Source of the DNA: Actinomycetota bacterium | GTDB taxonomy: Bacteria; Actinomycetota; Thermoleophilia; Solirubrobacterales; 70-9 | Assembly (NCBI GenBank): GCA_018268415.1 | Contig: JAFDWO010000157.1 | Coordinates: 1 to 51,392 of the forward strand | Length of the DNA: 51,392 nucleotides | Direction: 5' to 3' | Shown here: piece by piece, positions 8,258 through 17,651 of the stretch | Position numbering within the stretch: the stretch's first letter is position 1 | Layout of the letters: each line of letters begins with the position of its first letter | Notes under the pieces: generated by a model | The model's database searches: none | The model's input: only the letters and a program-made list of their open reading frames with translations | What the model was told of the DNA's origin: nothing | Made by a program: the position numbers and the translations under genes

Positions 8258-8520
8258 GCCAGGGCCGTGGACGAGACGGCCGCATCCCTTTCCCTCCCGG
8301 GCGACAGCTTGAGGGGGCTGCATCCCTTTCCCCTGGGTGGCGGCAGCTTCAGGGGGCCGCGTCCCTTTCCTCCACGGGCGACAGCTTGAGGGGGCCGGGG
8401 CCCTTGCCCCGGGCGACAGCTTTTCGAGGCCGCATCCCTTCCCCCGGGCGACAGCTTCCCCCGGCCCATCCCCTCTGGGCGCCGGCTTGACGGGACAGGG
8501 TCCCTTCCGGCGCGCCGGCT
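8258..8520 (+). repeat. Module III: GGGCGACAGCTT array, region A
   Basis: It opens with a 31-nt segment (8258-8288) found with no mismatch, reverse-complemented, at 27330-27360. Then come seven copies of CGGGCGACAGCTT or close variants at about 8298, 8337, 8375, 8410, 8445, 8476 and 8509, spaced 31-39 bp. Most are followed by GAGGGGGC and GCATCCCTT-like sequence. The last two copies are degenerate (GCCGGCTT). Confidence 0.8.
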
Positions 8521-8581
8521 GGGGAGGGCCGCGTCCTTCTCGCCTCCCGAAATCCTGGAAACAATCATCTAGGCTGGGCGC

Positions 8582-8878
8582 GTGTCGAATCCCTATGAGG
8601 TAGACGACGAGGGGCGTCCCGTCGCCGAAGCCGAGTCCGCCGCTCCCGATCCTGCCGCGGAAGCGGTGATCCGGGGTCAGGTCGAACGGACGCTTCGGGC
8701 GATGGCGCTGTCGACGCTGGTCGGCCTTATCGTGATCATCGTCATCGCGGTGGTCGTGCCGAGCATCCGCGGCGTGATGATCCTGGTCGGGATCGTCTAC
8801 TTACTCAGCTCGCTCGGCGCCCGCTGGTACCTGCGCCGCCAGTTCCTGGCCCGCCTCAAGAGCTCCGGCGGGACCTGA
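8582..8878 (+). CDS. Small two-helix membrane protein of unknown function
   Basis: A 98-residue protein starting at GTG 8582. The first 40 residues are acidic and polar, then come two hydrophobic helices (about 44-62 and 65-82) and a short basic tail (ARWYLRRQFLARLK). I recognise no functional family. It contains a TTA leucine codon at about residue 74, which is rare in this GC-rich sequence. Its 3' end overlaps the convergent acetyltransferase gene by 23 bp. It lies immediately after repeat region A. Confidence 0.7.
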   Translation: MSNPYEVDDEGRPVAEAESAAPDPAAEAVIRGQVERTLRAMALSTLVGLIVIIVIAVVVPSIRGVMILVGIVYLLSSLGARWYLRRQFLARLKSSGGT

Positions 8879-9347
8879 GCGCGTTCGGTCGGACGTCCAA
8901 CTCGTACTCCAGCCAGTTCGATTTCTCGCTGGTCATCGAGTCGTAGAGGCGCTGGGCGGTGTGGTTGTCCGGTGCGGTCGCCCACTCGAGCCAGGCGGCG
9001 CCGCGGGCGCGCGCGACAGCGCGGCTCGCTTCGATCAGGGCGCGGCCAATGCCTCGGCTGCGCGCCTCGGGAGCGACGAAGAGGTCGTTCATCAGCACGG
9101 TCTCGACCGCCCGGGTCGAGGAGAAGTGCCAGTAGAGGCAGGCGTAGCCGAGGATCACGCCGTCCTCGTCGCGCGCCGCGAGGAGTTCCCCGTCCGCGCT
9201 CGGGGCGAGGAAGCGGCGGAAGAAGGAGCGGTTGCGGGCGTCATCGATGTCGTCGACTTCGTAGAACCGCTGATACGCCGCGATCAGCGGCAGGAGCGCC
9301 TCGAACTCCCCGCCTTGGACCGGTCCGATCTCGATTCCGTCGGCCAT
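8856..9347 (-). CDS. GNAT family N-acetyltransferase
   Basis: A 163-residue single-domain GNAT protein that would transfer an acetyl group from acetyl-CoA to an unknown amine. The acetyl-CoA-binding motif is clear: NDLFVAPEARSRGIGRALIE, with R/Q-x-x-G-x-G/A replaced by the usual RSRGIG. Earlier strands include GYACLYWHFSST and the N-terminal helix LLPLIAAYQRFYEVDDID. The C-terminal segment DNHTAQRLYDSM is typical of the family. It is transcribed convergently with the small membrane protein gene and divergently from clpX. Confidence 0.88.
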   Translation of the reverse strand: MADGIEIGPVQGGEFEALLPLIAAYQRFYEVDDIDDARNRSFFRRFLAPSADGELLAARDEDGVILGYACLYWHFSSTRAVETVLMNDLFVAPEARSRGIGRALIEASRAVARARGAAWLEWATAPDNHTAQRLYDSMTSEKSNWLEYELDVRPNALRSRRSS

Positions 9348-9487
9348 CCGGGCAACCTATCGCCGTGCAAGGCGTCCGTCACGCGCAGGGACGGCCGCGC
9401 GGGCGCCGTAAACCACCCCCTGTAACCGGCAGTGGGGCCTGATTAAGCTGTGTGACCCCGCCGAAGGCTCCGATCGATCGTCCCGTC

Positions 9488-9495
9488 AGGAGGGG
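9488..9495 (+). promoter_or_regulatory. Strong ribosome binding site for a CTG start of clpX
   Basis: AGGAGGGG lies 6 nt before CTG 9502. It is one of the strongest Shine-Dalgarno sequences I noticed in the window and decides the clpX start, since no ATG, GTG or TTG occurs in frame between about 9421 and 9709. Confidence 0.75.
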
Positions 9496-9501
9496 ATTCA
9501 A

Positions 9502-10784
<1,283 letters not shown>

Positions 10785-10788
<4 letters not shown>

Positions 10789-11168
10789 CCGACGAGTGCG
10801 TCGGCCTCGATCTCGACCCTCCAGCGAGGGTCGAGGAGGCCGGCGACGACCACGGCGGTCGCGGCTGGTTCGGCCGCGCCGAAGAACTCCGCGTGGGCGG
10901 CCCCGACCGCGTCGATATCCGCTGCATCGGCGAGGTAGATGCGCGTGCGCACAACGTGCCTCGCGGATGCTCCAAGTCCCTCGAGCGCGGCGAGGATGAT
11001 CTCGAGGCACCTGCGCGCCTGGGCGCCCGCGTCGTCGTCGAACGACCCGTCGTCCCAGATCGGCCCGGTCCCCGAGACGTAGATGTGCTCCCCGACCCGC
11101 ACCGCGCGTGAGAACCCGATCCGAGGTTCGAAGGGCGACCCGCTGCTGACGTGTTGGTGCACGGTCAC
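10785..11168 (-). CDS. RidA/YjgF/UK114 family protein
   Basis: About 127 residues of the RidA-like fold, a family of trimeric enamine/imine deaminases and relatives. Family features are [17 protein letters not shown] near the start, the internal [19 protein letters not shown] helix, [10 protein letters not shown] with the conserved Arg, and EIEADALVG at the end. True RidA enzymes use an Arg with a nearby Glu/Cys; the exact substrate here is unknown. GTG 11168 is the preferred start, with GTG 11162 as an alternative; a longer frame upstream is not family-like. It is convergent with clpX and shares its stop palindrome. Confidence 0.85.
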
Positions 11169-11405
11169 GTCGCCAGAGCTTAGGCCGTGAAGACTTGCCC
11201 CACGCAGCGGGAGCAACGCCCCACGCCGACGGCCTGGGCCCCTCACTCGGTCATAGACCGAGTCCTCTCCACGTCTGCCGTGGTGCTTTAGCGTCGCCAG
11301 ACGACGGTTTCTCTCCACGGCTCGCCATCAGTGCGAGTGTGAGGGTGCCGCCGAGCACCAGCGCGGCGGCGTCGACAGCCCACTGCAGCTCGGAGCGCGA
11401 GCAGC
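11169..11405. other. Intergenic stretch, no gene seen
   Basis: Between the RidA-like gene and the regulator remnant. It holds a small inverted repeat, ACTCGGT and ACCGAGT with a 5-nt loop (11245-11263), and little else. A 65-codon open frame on the minus strand (11251-11448) contains one hydrophobic stretch but overlaps the remnant and is not supported. Confidence 0.5.
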
Positions 11406-11713
11406 CGATGCCGCTGTCATGCGGGCCAGGGCGACGTTGAGGGCGCAACCGTTACTACCGGCTTACCGGGTCCGCGGTCGAGGCGCTCGCCGCGCTGGCG
11501 CCGCGCGCCGAGGTCCGCAGCCTGCACCAGGCCAACCGGGCGGGCGCCCTGGGCGCCGCGCGCACCTGTTACGGGCGCCTGGCGGGCAAGGTCGGTGTGG
11601 TGCCGGCAAAGAGGCTCTTCGAGCTCGATTGGATCGAGAAGACCGAGCGACCCCGCGCCGTCCGGGTGACGAAAGTGGGACGGCGGGAGCTGGGAAGGCG
11701 CCTCGATATCTAG
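11406..11713 (+). pseudogene. Decayed ArsR-family transcriptional regulator
   Basis: The frame from 11441 to the TAG at 11711 reads NRYYRLTGSAVEALAALAP, then VRSLHQANRAGALGAARTCY and GRLAGKVGV, and jumps directly to FELDWIEKTERPRAVRVTKV. These are segments of actinobacterial ArsR-type regulators, normally separated by a middle portion that is missing here. Just upstream, HAGQGDVEG is legible in a different frame; one missing C near 11443 would join it to RNRYYRL. The HTH helices before that are not readable. So it appears frameshifted, internally deleted and lacking an N-terminus. Family assignment is from memory of the family pattern. Confidence 0.7.
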
Positions 11714-11726
11714 ACTCGCTTCTCCG

Positions 11727-14285
11727 ATGGACGCGGCGAAGCGACAGCAGCTGGAGCAGAACACCCGCTACGAACCGGGGGAGATCGAGGGGCGCGTGTT
11801 CGCCGAATGGATGGCGGGCGGCTACTTCCATCCCGAGCCGACCGGCTCGCCGGGCGAGAACTTCTCCGTCGCCATCCCGCCGCCCAACGTGACCGGCGCC
11901 CTCCACATGGGTCACGCGCTGAACGGCTCGATGCAGGATGCGCTCGTGCGCATGAACCGGATGCGCGGCCGCAACACGCTCTGGATCCTCGGCACCGACC
12001 ACGCCGGGATCGCCACCCAGGCGGTGGTCGAGAAAGGGCTGCGGGCCGAAGGCAGGACGCGCCAGGAGCTCGGCCGCGAGGCCTTCGTCGAGCGCGTCTG
12101 GGAGTGGCGGGAGGAGTACGGCTCGCGGATCGTCGAGCAGTACAAGCGCCTCGGCGCCTCCTGCGATTACGAGCGCGAGCGCTTCACCCTCGACGAGGGC
12201 TACGTGCGCGCCGTCCACAAGGTCTTCAAGCAGCTCTACGACAAGGGCTACATCTACCGCGACAACTACATGGTCAACTGGGACCCGGGGACCCGCTCGG
12301 CGATCTCCGACCTCGAGGTGGAGAACCGCGAGGTGACCGACTCGCTCTTCTCGGTCGACTATCCGGTGGAGGGGACCGACCGGGTGCTCACCGTCGCCAC
12401 CGTGCGCCCGGAGACGATGCTCGCCGACACCGCCGTCGCCGTGAACCCCGACGACGAGCGTTATGCGGACCTGGTCGGCAAGTTCTGCACGCTGCCGCTG
12501 GTCGGCCGCCGCCTGCCGATCATCGCCGACGCCTACGTCGACCCCGAGTTCGGTACCGGCGCGCTGAAGATCACCCCCGGGCACGACCTCAACGACTTCG
12601 AGATCGGCCGTCGTCACGGGCTCGAGGAGATCACCGTGATCGGCCCCGACGGGCGCCTCAACGAGGGGGCGGGCGAGTTCGAGGGGATGAGCGTGTCGGA
12701 GGCGCAGCGGGCGGTCGCCGCGCGCCTGCGGGCCGAGGGCTTCCTCCGCGACGAGCAGCCCTACACCCACGCCGTGCCCTTCAGTCATCGCTCCGGGGAG
12801 CGGATCGAGCCGCTGATCAGCCTCCAGTGGTTCTGCCGCATGGACGAGCTGGCGAAGCCCGCGATCAAGGTCGTCGAGGCCGACGAGGTCCGCATCCGGC
12901 CCGACCAGTGGAAGCGCGTCTACCTCAACTGGATGGAAGAGATCCGCCCCTGGTGCGTCTCGCGCCAGCTCTGGTGGGGCCACCAGATCCCGGTCTGGTA
13001 CTGCGGCGACTGCGAGGCGACGATCGTCGCCGAGGTCACCCCCGAGCGCTGCCCCACCTGCGACGGCACCACCTTGCGCCAGGAGGAGGACGTCCTCGAT
13101 ACCTGGTTCAGCTCGGCGCTGTGGCCGTTCGCGACGCTCGGCTGGCCCGACGACACCCCCGACCTGCGCGCCTTCTACCCGACCAGCTTCCTCACCACGG
13201 CGCGCGAGATCCTCTTCCTCTGGGTCGCGCGGATGGTGATGATGGGGATCGAGTTCCCCGGCGCGATCCCCTTCCGTGACGTCTACGTGCACTCGGTGAT
13301 CCAGGCCCGCGACGGGCGGCGGATGTCGAAGAGCCTCGGCACCGGGATCGACCCGCTGGAGGAGATCGACGAGCGTGGTGCCGACGCCCTCCGCTTCGGC
13401 CTGCTGGCGATGTCCTCGACCCAGGACGTGCGTTACTCCGACGCCAAGGTGGAGCAGGGCGCCGACCTCGCGAACAAGCTCTACAACGCCTCCCGCCTGA
13501 TCCTCCTGAACGCCGCCGCGGTCGAGCCCGCGCCGCGCGCGGTCGCGCTCGAGGACCGCTGGCTCCTCTCCCGCCTGGAGAAGACGATCGCCTCGGTGAC
13601 CGAGAAGCTCGAGACCTTCGACTTCGCCCACGCCGTGCAGGAGTGTTACGGCTTCGTCTACGGCGACCTCTGTGACTGGTACCTGGAGATCGTCAAGCCG
13701 CGCCTCTACGAGGGAGAGGAGGACGTCTCGGCGACGCTCCTCTACGCGCTGGAGCGGGTCCTGGCGTTGCTCCACCCGACGATGCCGTTCGTCACCGAGG
13801 AGCTCTGGTCCTTCCACCCGGCCCGTGACGGCCACCTCGCCGTGCACGCCTTCCCGGTCGCCGACCCGGCGCTCTTCGACGACGACGCCGAGGCCGAGAT
13901 CGCCGAAGGCATCGCCCTGACCCGCAGCCTGCGGGCCTGGCGTGATCTCGTCGGCGTCCCCGCCAAGGCGGTGCTGCCGGCGGTGATCGACGGGATGGCC
14001 CCGTCGGAGTTCGTCGGCCGCCTGTCGCGCTTCGCCTTCGACGGGGTCGGCTCCGATCCGGTCGCCTCGGTCGGCCCGGTGCGCGTTCTCGCCTCCGAGG
14101 AGCTCGACGCCGAGGCGGTCGGTGCGCGGCTCGGCAAGCGCCGTGAGGAACTGAACGCCGAGATCCAGCGCGCCGAGCGCAAACTCTCCAACCAGGGCTT
14201 CGTCGCCAAGGCGCCGCCGATCGTGGTCGAGGAAGAGCGCGGCAAGCTCGAGCGCTACCGGACGGAACTGGGCGAACTCGGCTAG
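11727..14285 (+). CDS. valS: Valine--tRNA ligase
   Basis: Class Ia aminoacyl-tRNA synthetase of 852 residues that charges tRNA-Val. The catalytic HIGH motif appears as HMGH (60-63), after the ValS signature PPPNVTGALHMGHAL. The editing domain is inserted in the Rossmann fold. MSKS (about 533-536, RRMSKSLGTG) completes the active site. A zinc-ribbon-like Cys cluster (CGDCEAT ... CPTCDG) lies at about 428-450. A C-terminal coiled coil (about 795-852, ending GKLERYRTELGELG) is standard. ATG 11727 follows the ArsR remnant. folC starts 2 bp after the stop, so the two are probably cotranscribed. Confidence 0.97.
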   Translation: MDAAKRQQLEQNTRYEPGEIEGRVFAEWMAGGYFHPEPTGSPGENFSVAIPPPNVTGALHMGHALNGSMQDALVRMNRMRGRNTLWILGTDHAGIATQAVVEKGLRAEGRTRQELGREAFVERVWEWREEYGSRIVEQYKRLGASCDYERERFTLDEGYVRAVHKVFKQLYDKGYIYRDNYMVNWDPGTRSAISDLEVENREVTDSLFSVDYPVEGTDRVLTVATVRPETMLADTAVAVNPDDERYADLVGKFCTLPLVGRRLPIIADAYVDPEFGTGALKITPGHDLNDFEIGRRHGLEEITVIGPDGRLNEGAGEFEGMSVSEAQRAVAARLRAEGFLRDEQPYTHAVPFSHRSGERIEPLISLQWFCRMDELAKPAIKVVEADEVRIRPDQWKRVYLNWMEEIRPWCVSRQLWWGHQIPVWYCGDCEATIVAEVTPERCPTCDGTTLRQEEDVLDTWFSSALWPFATLGWPDDTPDLRAFYPTSFLTTAREILFLWVARMVMMGIEFPGAIPFRDVYVHSVIQARDGRRMSKSLGTGIDPLEEIDERGADALRFGLLAMSSTQDVRYSDAKVEQGADLANKLYNASRLILLNAAAVEPAPRAVALEDRWLLSRLEKTIASVTEKLETFDFAHAVQECYGFVYGDLCDWYLEIVKPRLYEGEEDVSATLLYALERVLALLHPTMPFVTEELWSFHPARDGHLAVHAFPVADPALFDDDAEAEIAEGIALTRSLRAWRDLVGVPAKAVLPAVIDGMAPSEFVGRLSRFAFDGVGSDPVASVGPVRVLASEELDAEAVGARLGKRREELNAEIQRAERKLSNQGFVAKAPPIVVEEERGKLERYRTELGELG

Positions 14286-14287
14286 CC

Positions 14288-15574
14288 GTGCCGCTGCCCC
14301 CCGAACGGCTCCCCGCAGGGTTCGATCCCGACGCCTACCTCGATTCGCTGGAGCCGGTCGGCTGGCGCCTCGGGCTCGAGCGGATGTGGAAGCTGACGAC
14401 GGCACTCGGGCTGCCGCAGCGCCGCTTCGCCTCGGTCCACGTCGTCGGCACCAACGGCAAGTCGTCGGTGACCCGGATGGTCGCGGCGCTGTTGGAAGCG
14501 CACGGCGTGCCCGCCGGCGCCTGCCTGTCCCCGCACACCACCCGTTGGACCGAGCGCACGCTGATCCGCGGTGAGGAGATCGCGCCTGCCGCCTGGGCCG
14601 AGGCCGTCGCCCAGGTCGCGGCTGCCGCGGCCGGCGTCAACCGCACGCTCGAGGACGGGGAGGTGGTGACCGAGTTCGAGGCGGCCACCGCGGCCACCTT
14701 CGTCGCCCTCGCCCGCGCCCGGGTCAAGGCGGCGGCGATCGAGGCCGGTCTCGGCGGTCGCCTCGACGCGACCAACACGATCCCCTCGCGGGTCACGGTT
14801 CTCACCTCGGTCGGCCGCGACCACACCGAGTGGCTGGGGGAGAGCGAGCTGGAGATCGCGGCGGAGAAGCTCGCGGTGCTGAAAGACCAGTCGACGCTGG
14901 TCCTCGGGCGGGTCTCGGCGCCGGTGCGCGAGCTCGCCGAACGGACCGCCGGGGAACGTGGCGCGACCGTGGTCGTCGCCCCCGAGGACCCCGGCGCAGG
15001 CGTCAAGCTCGCCGCCACGGGGGCCTTCCAGCGGCGCAACTTCGCCCTCGCGACCGCCGCCGCCCGGGCCTTTCTCGGCGAGGTCGACCCGGAGCGGGTC
15101 GCCGCCGTCGCCGCCGGGATCCGCATCCCCGGGCGGCTGGAGCTGGTCGGCGAGAGCCCACCGATCTATGTCGATGCCGCCCACAACCCCGACGGGGCGG
15201 CGGCGCTCGCCGAGGCCCTCCCGGGGATCGCCGACGGCCGCCCGGTCGTTGCCTGCCTCGCGATCCTGGCCGACAAGGACGCGCCGGCGATGATCGCCGC
15301 CCTCGCCCCGGCCCTTCGCAGCGTCGTCTGCACCGAGATCCCGCCGGCGGCGCTGCTCGGCCACGGCCGTCCGGGCGCCCACTCGCGCCCCGCCGGCGAG
15401 CTTGCCGACCTCTGCCGGGCAAACGGCCTCGAGGCGACCCCGGAGCCCGACCTGGAGGCGGCGCTCCGCCACGCCGCCGAGCTCGCGCGCGCCGCCGACG
15501 CGGGCGTCCTCCTCGTTACCGGTTCACATTATCTGATCGGTCCGGCGGTCGCCGCGGGCGGCGCGCGGGGCTGA
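14288..15574 (+). CDS. folC: Folylpolyglutamate synthase/dihydrofolate synthase
   Basis: Mur-ligase-family enzyme of 428 residues that adds glutamate to dihydropteroate and folates using ATP. The P-loop is HVVGTNGKSSVTRMV. Further family landmarks are SPHTTRWTERTLIRGEEI, the substrate-loop region TEFEAATAATFVALAR, IEAGLGGRLDATN with the conserved acidic metal-binding region, TSVGRDHTEWLG, and the C-terminal YVDAAHNPDG. It starts at GTG 14288, immediately after valS, an arrangement common in Gram-positive bacteria. The first residues (PERLPAGFDPDAYLDSLEP) are family-typical. Confidence 0.95.
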   Translation: MPLPPERLPAGFDPDAYLDSLEPVGWRLGLERMWKLTTALGLPQRRFASVHVVGTNGKSSVTRMVAALLEAHGVPAGACLSPHTTRWTERTLIRGEEIAPAAWAEAVAQVAAAAAGVNRTLEDGEVVTEFEAATAATFVALARARVKAAAIEAGLGGRLDATNTIPSRVTVLTSVGRDHTEWLGESELEIAAEKLAVLKDQSTLVLGRVSAPVRELAERTAGERGATVVVAPEDPGAGVKLAATGAFQRRNFALATAAARAFLGEVDPERVAAVAAGIRIPGRLELVGESPPIYVDAAHNPDGAAALAEALPGIADGRPVVACLAILADKDAPAMIAALAPALRSVVCTEIPPAALLGHGRPGAHSRPAGELADLCRANGLEATPEPDLEAALRHAAELARAADAGVLLVTGSHYLIGPAVAAGGARG

Positions 15575-15592
15575 CTGTGCGAGGATTCCTGC

Positions 15593-15712
15593 ATGGACCG
15601 CAGCGCGGGCTCGGAACTGCTTTCGATGATGGCCCTGGTCGCCGCTGTGGTGGCGATCGTGATCCTCGTCTTCTTCGGCGTCGGTTACCTGTTCGGGAGG
15701 CTTTTCCTCTAA
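15593..15712 (+). CDS. 39-residue single-pass membrane peptide
   Basis: An ATG-initiated frame of 39 codons between folC and the zinc-ribbon gene. The N-terminus MDRSAGSELLSMM is followed by about 24 strongly hydrophobic residues (VAAVVAIVILVFFGVGYLF) and a short tail GRLFL. It fills most of an otherwise empty gap, and its high-GC third positions and one clean transmembrane helix argue for a real gene. Function unknown. An AGGATT-like purine stretch lies just upstream (15581-15586). Confidence 0.55.
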   Translation: MDRSAGSELLSMMALVAAVVAIVILVFFGVGYLFGRLFL

Positions 15713-15804
15713 TCGAGACCCCCGGTCGAGGGGCCGAACAGGATCAGACGCCAGTACGGCGAATACACTGCGCGACCCCCATCCCCTAAAGGGGGTAGAC
15801 CCAC

Positions 15805-16560
15805 ATGGCACTAGCTATCTTCGGAATCACCAACTCGGGCCTCAACCTGGCCGCCACGCTCGTTCTGCTGCTGCTGATCGTGATCTGGCTGGCGTTGATC
15901 GTCTACACGTTCCTCGACGCGCGCCGCCGGATCTCCGATCCGTTCCTGGTCGCCTGCGCGACGATCGCCTCGTTCTTCCCCTACATCGGCACGATCGTCT
16001 ACACGATCGTCCGCCCGCCGGAGTACCTCGAGGACGCCCACGAGCGCGAGCTGGAGATCAAGGCCGCGGAATTGCGGGTGCGCCACCTGCGCGAGGAAAG
16101 CTGCCCGAATTGTGAATACCCGGTCGAGAAAAACTACCTGCGCTGCCCGAACTGCCAGCGCCGGCTGAAGGACCCGTGCCCGACCTGCGGCGAACCGGTC
16201 GACCCGCGTTGGAGCCTCTGCCCCTACTGCGAGACCGCCCTTGCCGGGGAGCGCTCGCCGCAGCCGCGCCGCCGCGGCCGCCGCCCCGAAGAGGAGCGCG
16301 AACGCGAACGGGACCGCGAGCTTGAGGAAACCGGCACGCCGAAACGGCGTCCGCGCAGCTCAGGGAAAAAACAGCGCCCCAACGCAGCGGCCGCCACCGC
16401 TGACGAGGGCGAACGGGAAGGCTCGCGGCAGGCTCGACCCAAATCTTCGGGCGCTGCAAAAGGCAGCACTCGCAGCGCCTCTTCGAAAGAGGCGCCGACC
16501 ACCGAACAAAAACAAAGGAGCCCCCGCCGTGAGCCGGACCCTGATCCTCGTCAAGCCTGA
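15805..16560 (+). CDS. Membrane protein with double zinc ribbon and long basic tail
   Basis: A 251-residue protein. Two hydrophobic segments (about 13-37 and 48-70) are followed by a charged helix and two zinc-ribbon units with four C-x2-C pairs: CPNC, CPNC, CPTC and CPYC (about 99-145). Residues 150-251 are a low-complexity tail rich in Arg, Glu, Pro, Lys and Ser. The tail's last 32 bp overlap the ndk start. Its function is unknown; zinc ribbons often mediate protein contacts, and the tail could bind nucleic acid. An AAAGGGGG-like purine run precedes the ATG. Confidence 0.78.
   Translation: MALAIFGITNSGLNLAATLVLLLLIVIWLALIVYTFLDARRRISDPFLVACATIASFFPYIGTIVYTIVRPPEYLEDAHERELEIKAAELRVRHLREESCPNCEYPVEKNYLRCPNCQRRLKDPCPTCGEPVDPRWSLCPYCETALAGERSPQPRRRGRRPEEERERERDRELEETGTPKRRPRSSGKKQRPNAAAATADEGEREGSRQARPKSSGAAKGSTRSASSKEAPTTEQKQRSPRREPDPDPRQA
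16514..16520 (+). promoter_or_regulatory. Ribosome binding site of ndk
   Basis: AAAGGAG ends 8 nt before GTG 16529. It fixes the ndk start inside the 3' end of the zinc-ribbon gene. Confidence 0.7.
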
Positions 16561-16936
16561 CGCCTTCGAGCGCAACCTGACCGGCGAGGTGATCGCCCGC
16601 TTCGAGCGCAAGGGGTTGAAGATCGCCGCCCTCAAGCTGATGACGGCAACCGAGGAGATCGCCAACCAGCATTATGCCGAGCACAGCGAGAAGCCCTTCT
16701 TCGGCGAGCTGGTCAGCTTCATCACCGGCGGCCCGCTGGTGGCGATGGTGCTGGAGGGGGCCGAGGCGGTCCCCGCGGCGCGCCAGCTGATCGGCGCCAC
16801 CAACCCGGTCGAGGCGGCTCCCGGCTCGATCCGCGGCGATTTCGCGCTCGAGGTGACCTTCAACATGGTCCACGGCTCCGACTCCGACGAGTCGGCCGAG
16901 CGTGAGATCGGCATCTGGTTCCCCGAGTTGTCCTAG
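16529..16936 (+). CDS. ndk: Nucleoside-diphosphate kinase
   Basis: A 135-residue NDP kinase that balances NTP and dNTP pools by passing phosphate through a histidine. The N-terminus [15 protein letters not shown] and the active-site segment [12 protein letters not shown] (His115 as the phosphohistidine) are classical. The GTG start at 16529 is supported by AAAGGAG upstream and by the family N-terminus. It overlaps the preceding gene by 32 bp and probably maf as well (see maf). Confidence 0.97.
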   Translation: MSRTLILVKPDAFERNLTGEVIARFERKGLKIAALKLMTATEEIANQHYAEHSEKPFFGELVSFITGGPLVAMVLEGAEAVPAARQLIGATNPVEAAPGSIRGDFALEVTFNMVHGSDSDESAEREIGIWFPELS

Positions 16937-17505
16937 CTTCCGGCTCGCCCCAGCGGCGCGAGATCCTCGCCAAGCTGGGATTCGAGTTCGAGGTTGTCGT
17001 CCCCGGGGTCGAGGAGCTCGACTCCGGCGACCCTGAATTCCTGGTGATCGAGAACGCGCGTCGCAAGGCGCGCGCGATCGACCGCCCTGCCGGCGCCGTG
17101 GTGATCGCCTGCGACACCGATGTCGTCCTCGACGGCGAGGTGCTTGGTAAGCCCACCGACGCCGCCGACGCGCGTCGCTATCTCGACCGCATGAGCGGGC
17201 GGGGCCACACGGTGATGAGCGGCTTGGTGGTCCTCGACGAGAACGGCGAGGAGTGGTCCGGCCTCGAACGCTCCGAGGTCGTCTTCAGGGACCTCACCGA
17301 GGCCGAGAAACAGCGCTATGTCGACTTCGGCGAGTGGGAAGGTCGCTCCGGCGGTTATGCGATCCAGACGCTGGGCTCGACTCTGGTCGAGCGCCTGGAG
17401 GGAAGCGTCTCCAACGTGGTCGGCCTCCCCGTCGGCGTGCTGGCGTCCCTGGCTCCCATGCTGTTCGAGCGGGCCGCCGGGGGAGGGCGCGAAAGTGCCT
17501 TCTGA
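16915..17505 (+). CDS. maf: Maf family nucleotide pyrophosphatase
   Basis: About 196 residues of a Maf-type house-cleaning pyrophosphatase acting on nucleoside triphosphates (often m5U, Psi or modified substrates). The motifs are [12 protein letters not shown] at the N-terminus, [17 protein letters not shown] with the catalytic Asp, and [23 protein letters not shown]. No ATG, GTG or TTG is available in this frame before the essential first strand: the upstream stop is TGA 16903 and the only start-like codon is CTG 16915, giving [11 protein letters not shown] after Met. This overlaps ndk by 22 bp. The next standard start would remove the substrate-binding loop. Confidence 0.9.
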   Translation: MVPRVVLASGSPQRREILAKLGFEFEVVVPGVEELDSGDPEFLVIENARRKARAIDRPAGAVVIACDTDVVLDGEVLGKPTDAADARRYLDRMSGRGHTVMSGLVVLDENGEEWSGLERSEVVFRDLTEAEKQRYVDFGEWEGRSGGYAIQTLGSTLVERLEGSVSNVVGLPVGVLASLAPMLFERAAGGGRESAF

Positions 17506-17651
17506 GACTCGCTTCTTAGCGCCCTGTTAGCGCGCCACAAGCGGAAATTAATCCTGCAAGCGACGGATTTTCTGCGTGGCGGGGGTCGACCTCGATTCGA
17601 TTTCGCGCGTTTGGGATCATGGATCGTTCTGGCCTTCCGACCGACTGAAAA

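Larger units (their letters stand above)
7308..8581. repeat. Repeat region A, non-coding composite element
   Basis: A 1.27 kb stretch with no convincing gene, built from ordered repeat modules. These are a decayed copy of the region B palindrome (about 7346-7380), a CCGTCCGAGATGC ladder (7435-7639), a 60-nt hairpin (7639-7698), a spacer with GTCGGACCTCCGTGACGGG (7789-7810), the module II inverted flanks with a variable hairpin (7843-8030), a 41-bp GGATCCGTGG array (8056-8178) and the GGGCGACAGCTT array (8258-8520). Region B carries the same modules in the same order on the other strand. Open frames here are low-complexity by-products of GC content. Confidence 0.85.

Noticed and set aside
7027..8568. 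A 513-codon minus-strand frame over the M23 gene and region A
   Set aside because: It is low-complexity Arg/Pro/Gly translation of the repeats, with no start context and no family resemblance.
11251..11448. A 65-codon minus-strand ORF with one hydrophobic stretch
   Set aside because: It overlaps the ArsR remnant, has no visible ribosome binding site and has low-complexity ends.
14318..14330. T-loop-like GGTTCGATCC suggesting a tRNA
   Set aside because: It lies inside the folC coding sequence and has no matching acceptor or anticodon stem. A similar GGTTCGAATC at about 42902 is inside the GT-C-like gene.
11463..14405. A 980-codon open frame antisense to valS
   Set aside because: It is a by-product of GC-rich third positions. 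ValS on the plus strand is unmistakable and the antisense product shows no domain. The same holds for long antisense frames opposite GH15, mrdA, proA, rng, lepA and murJ.
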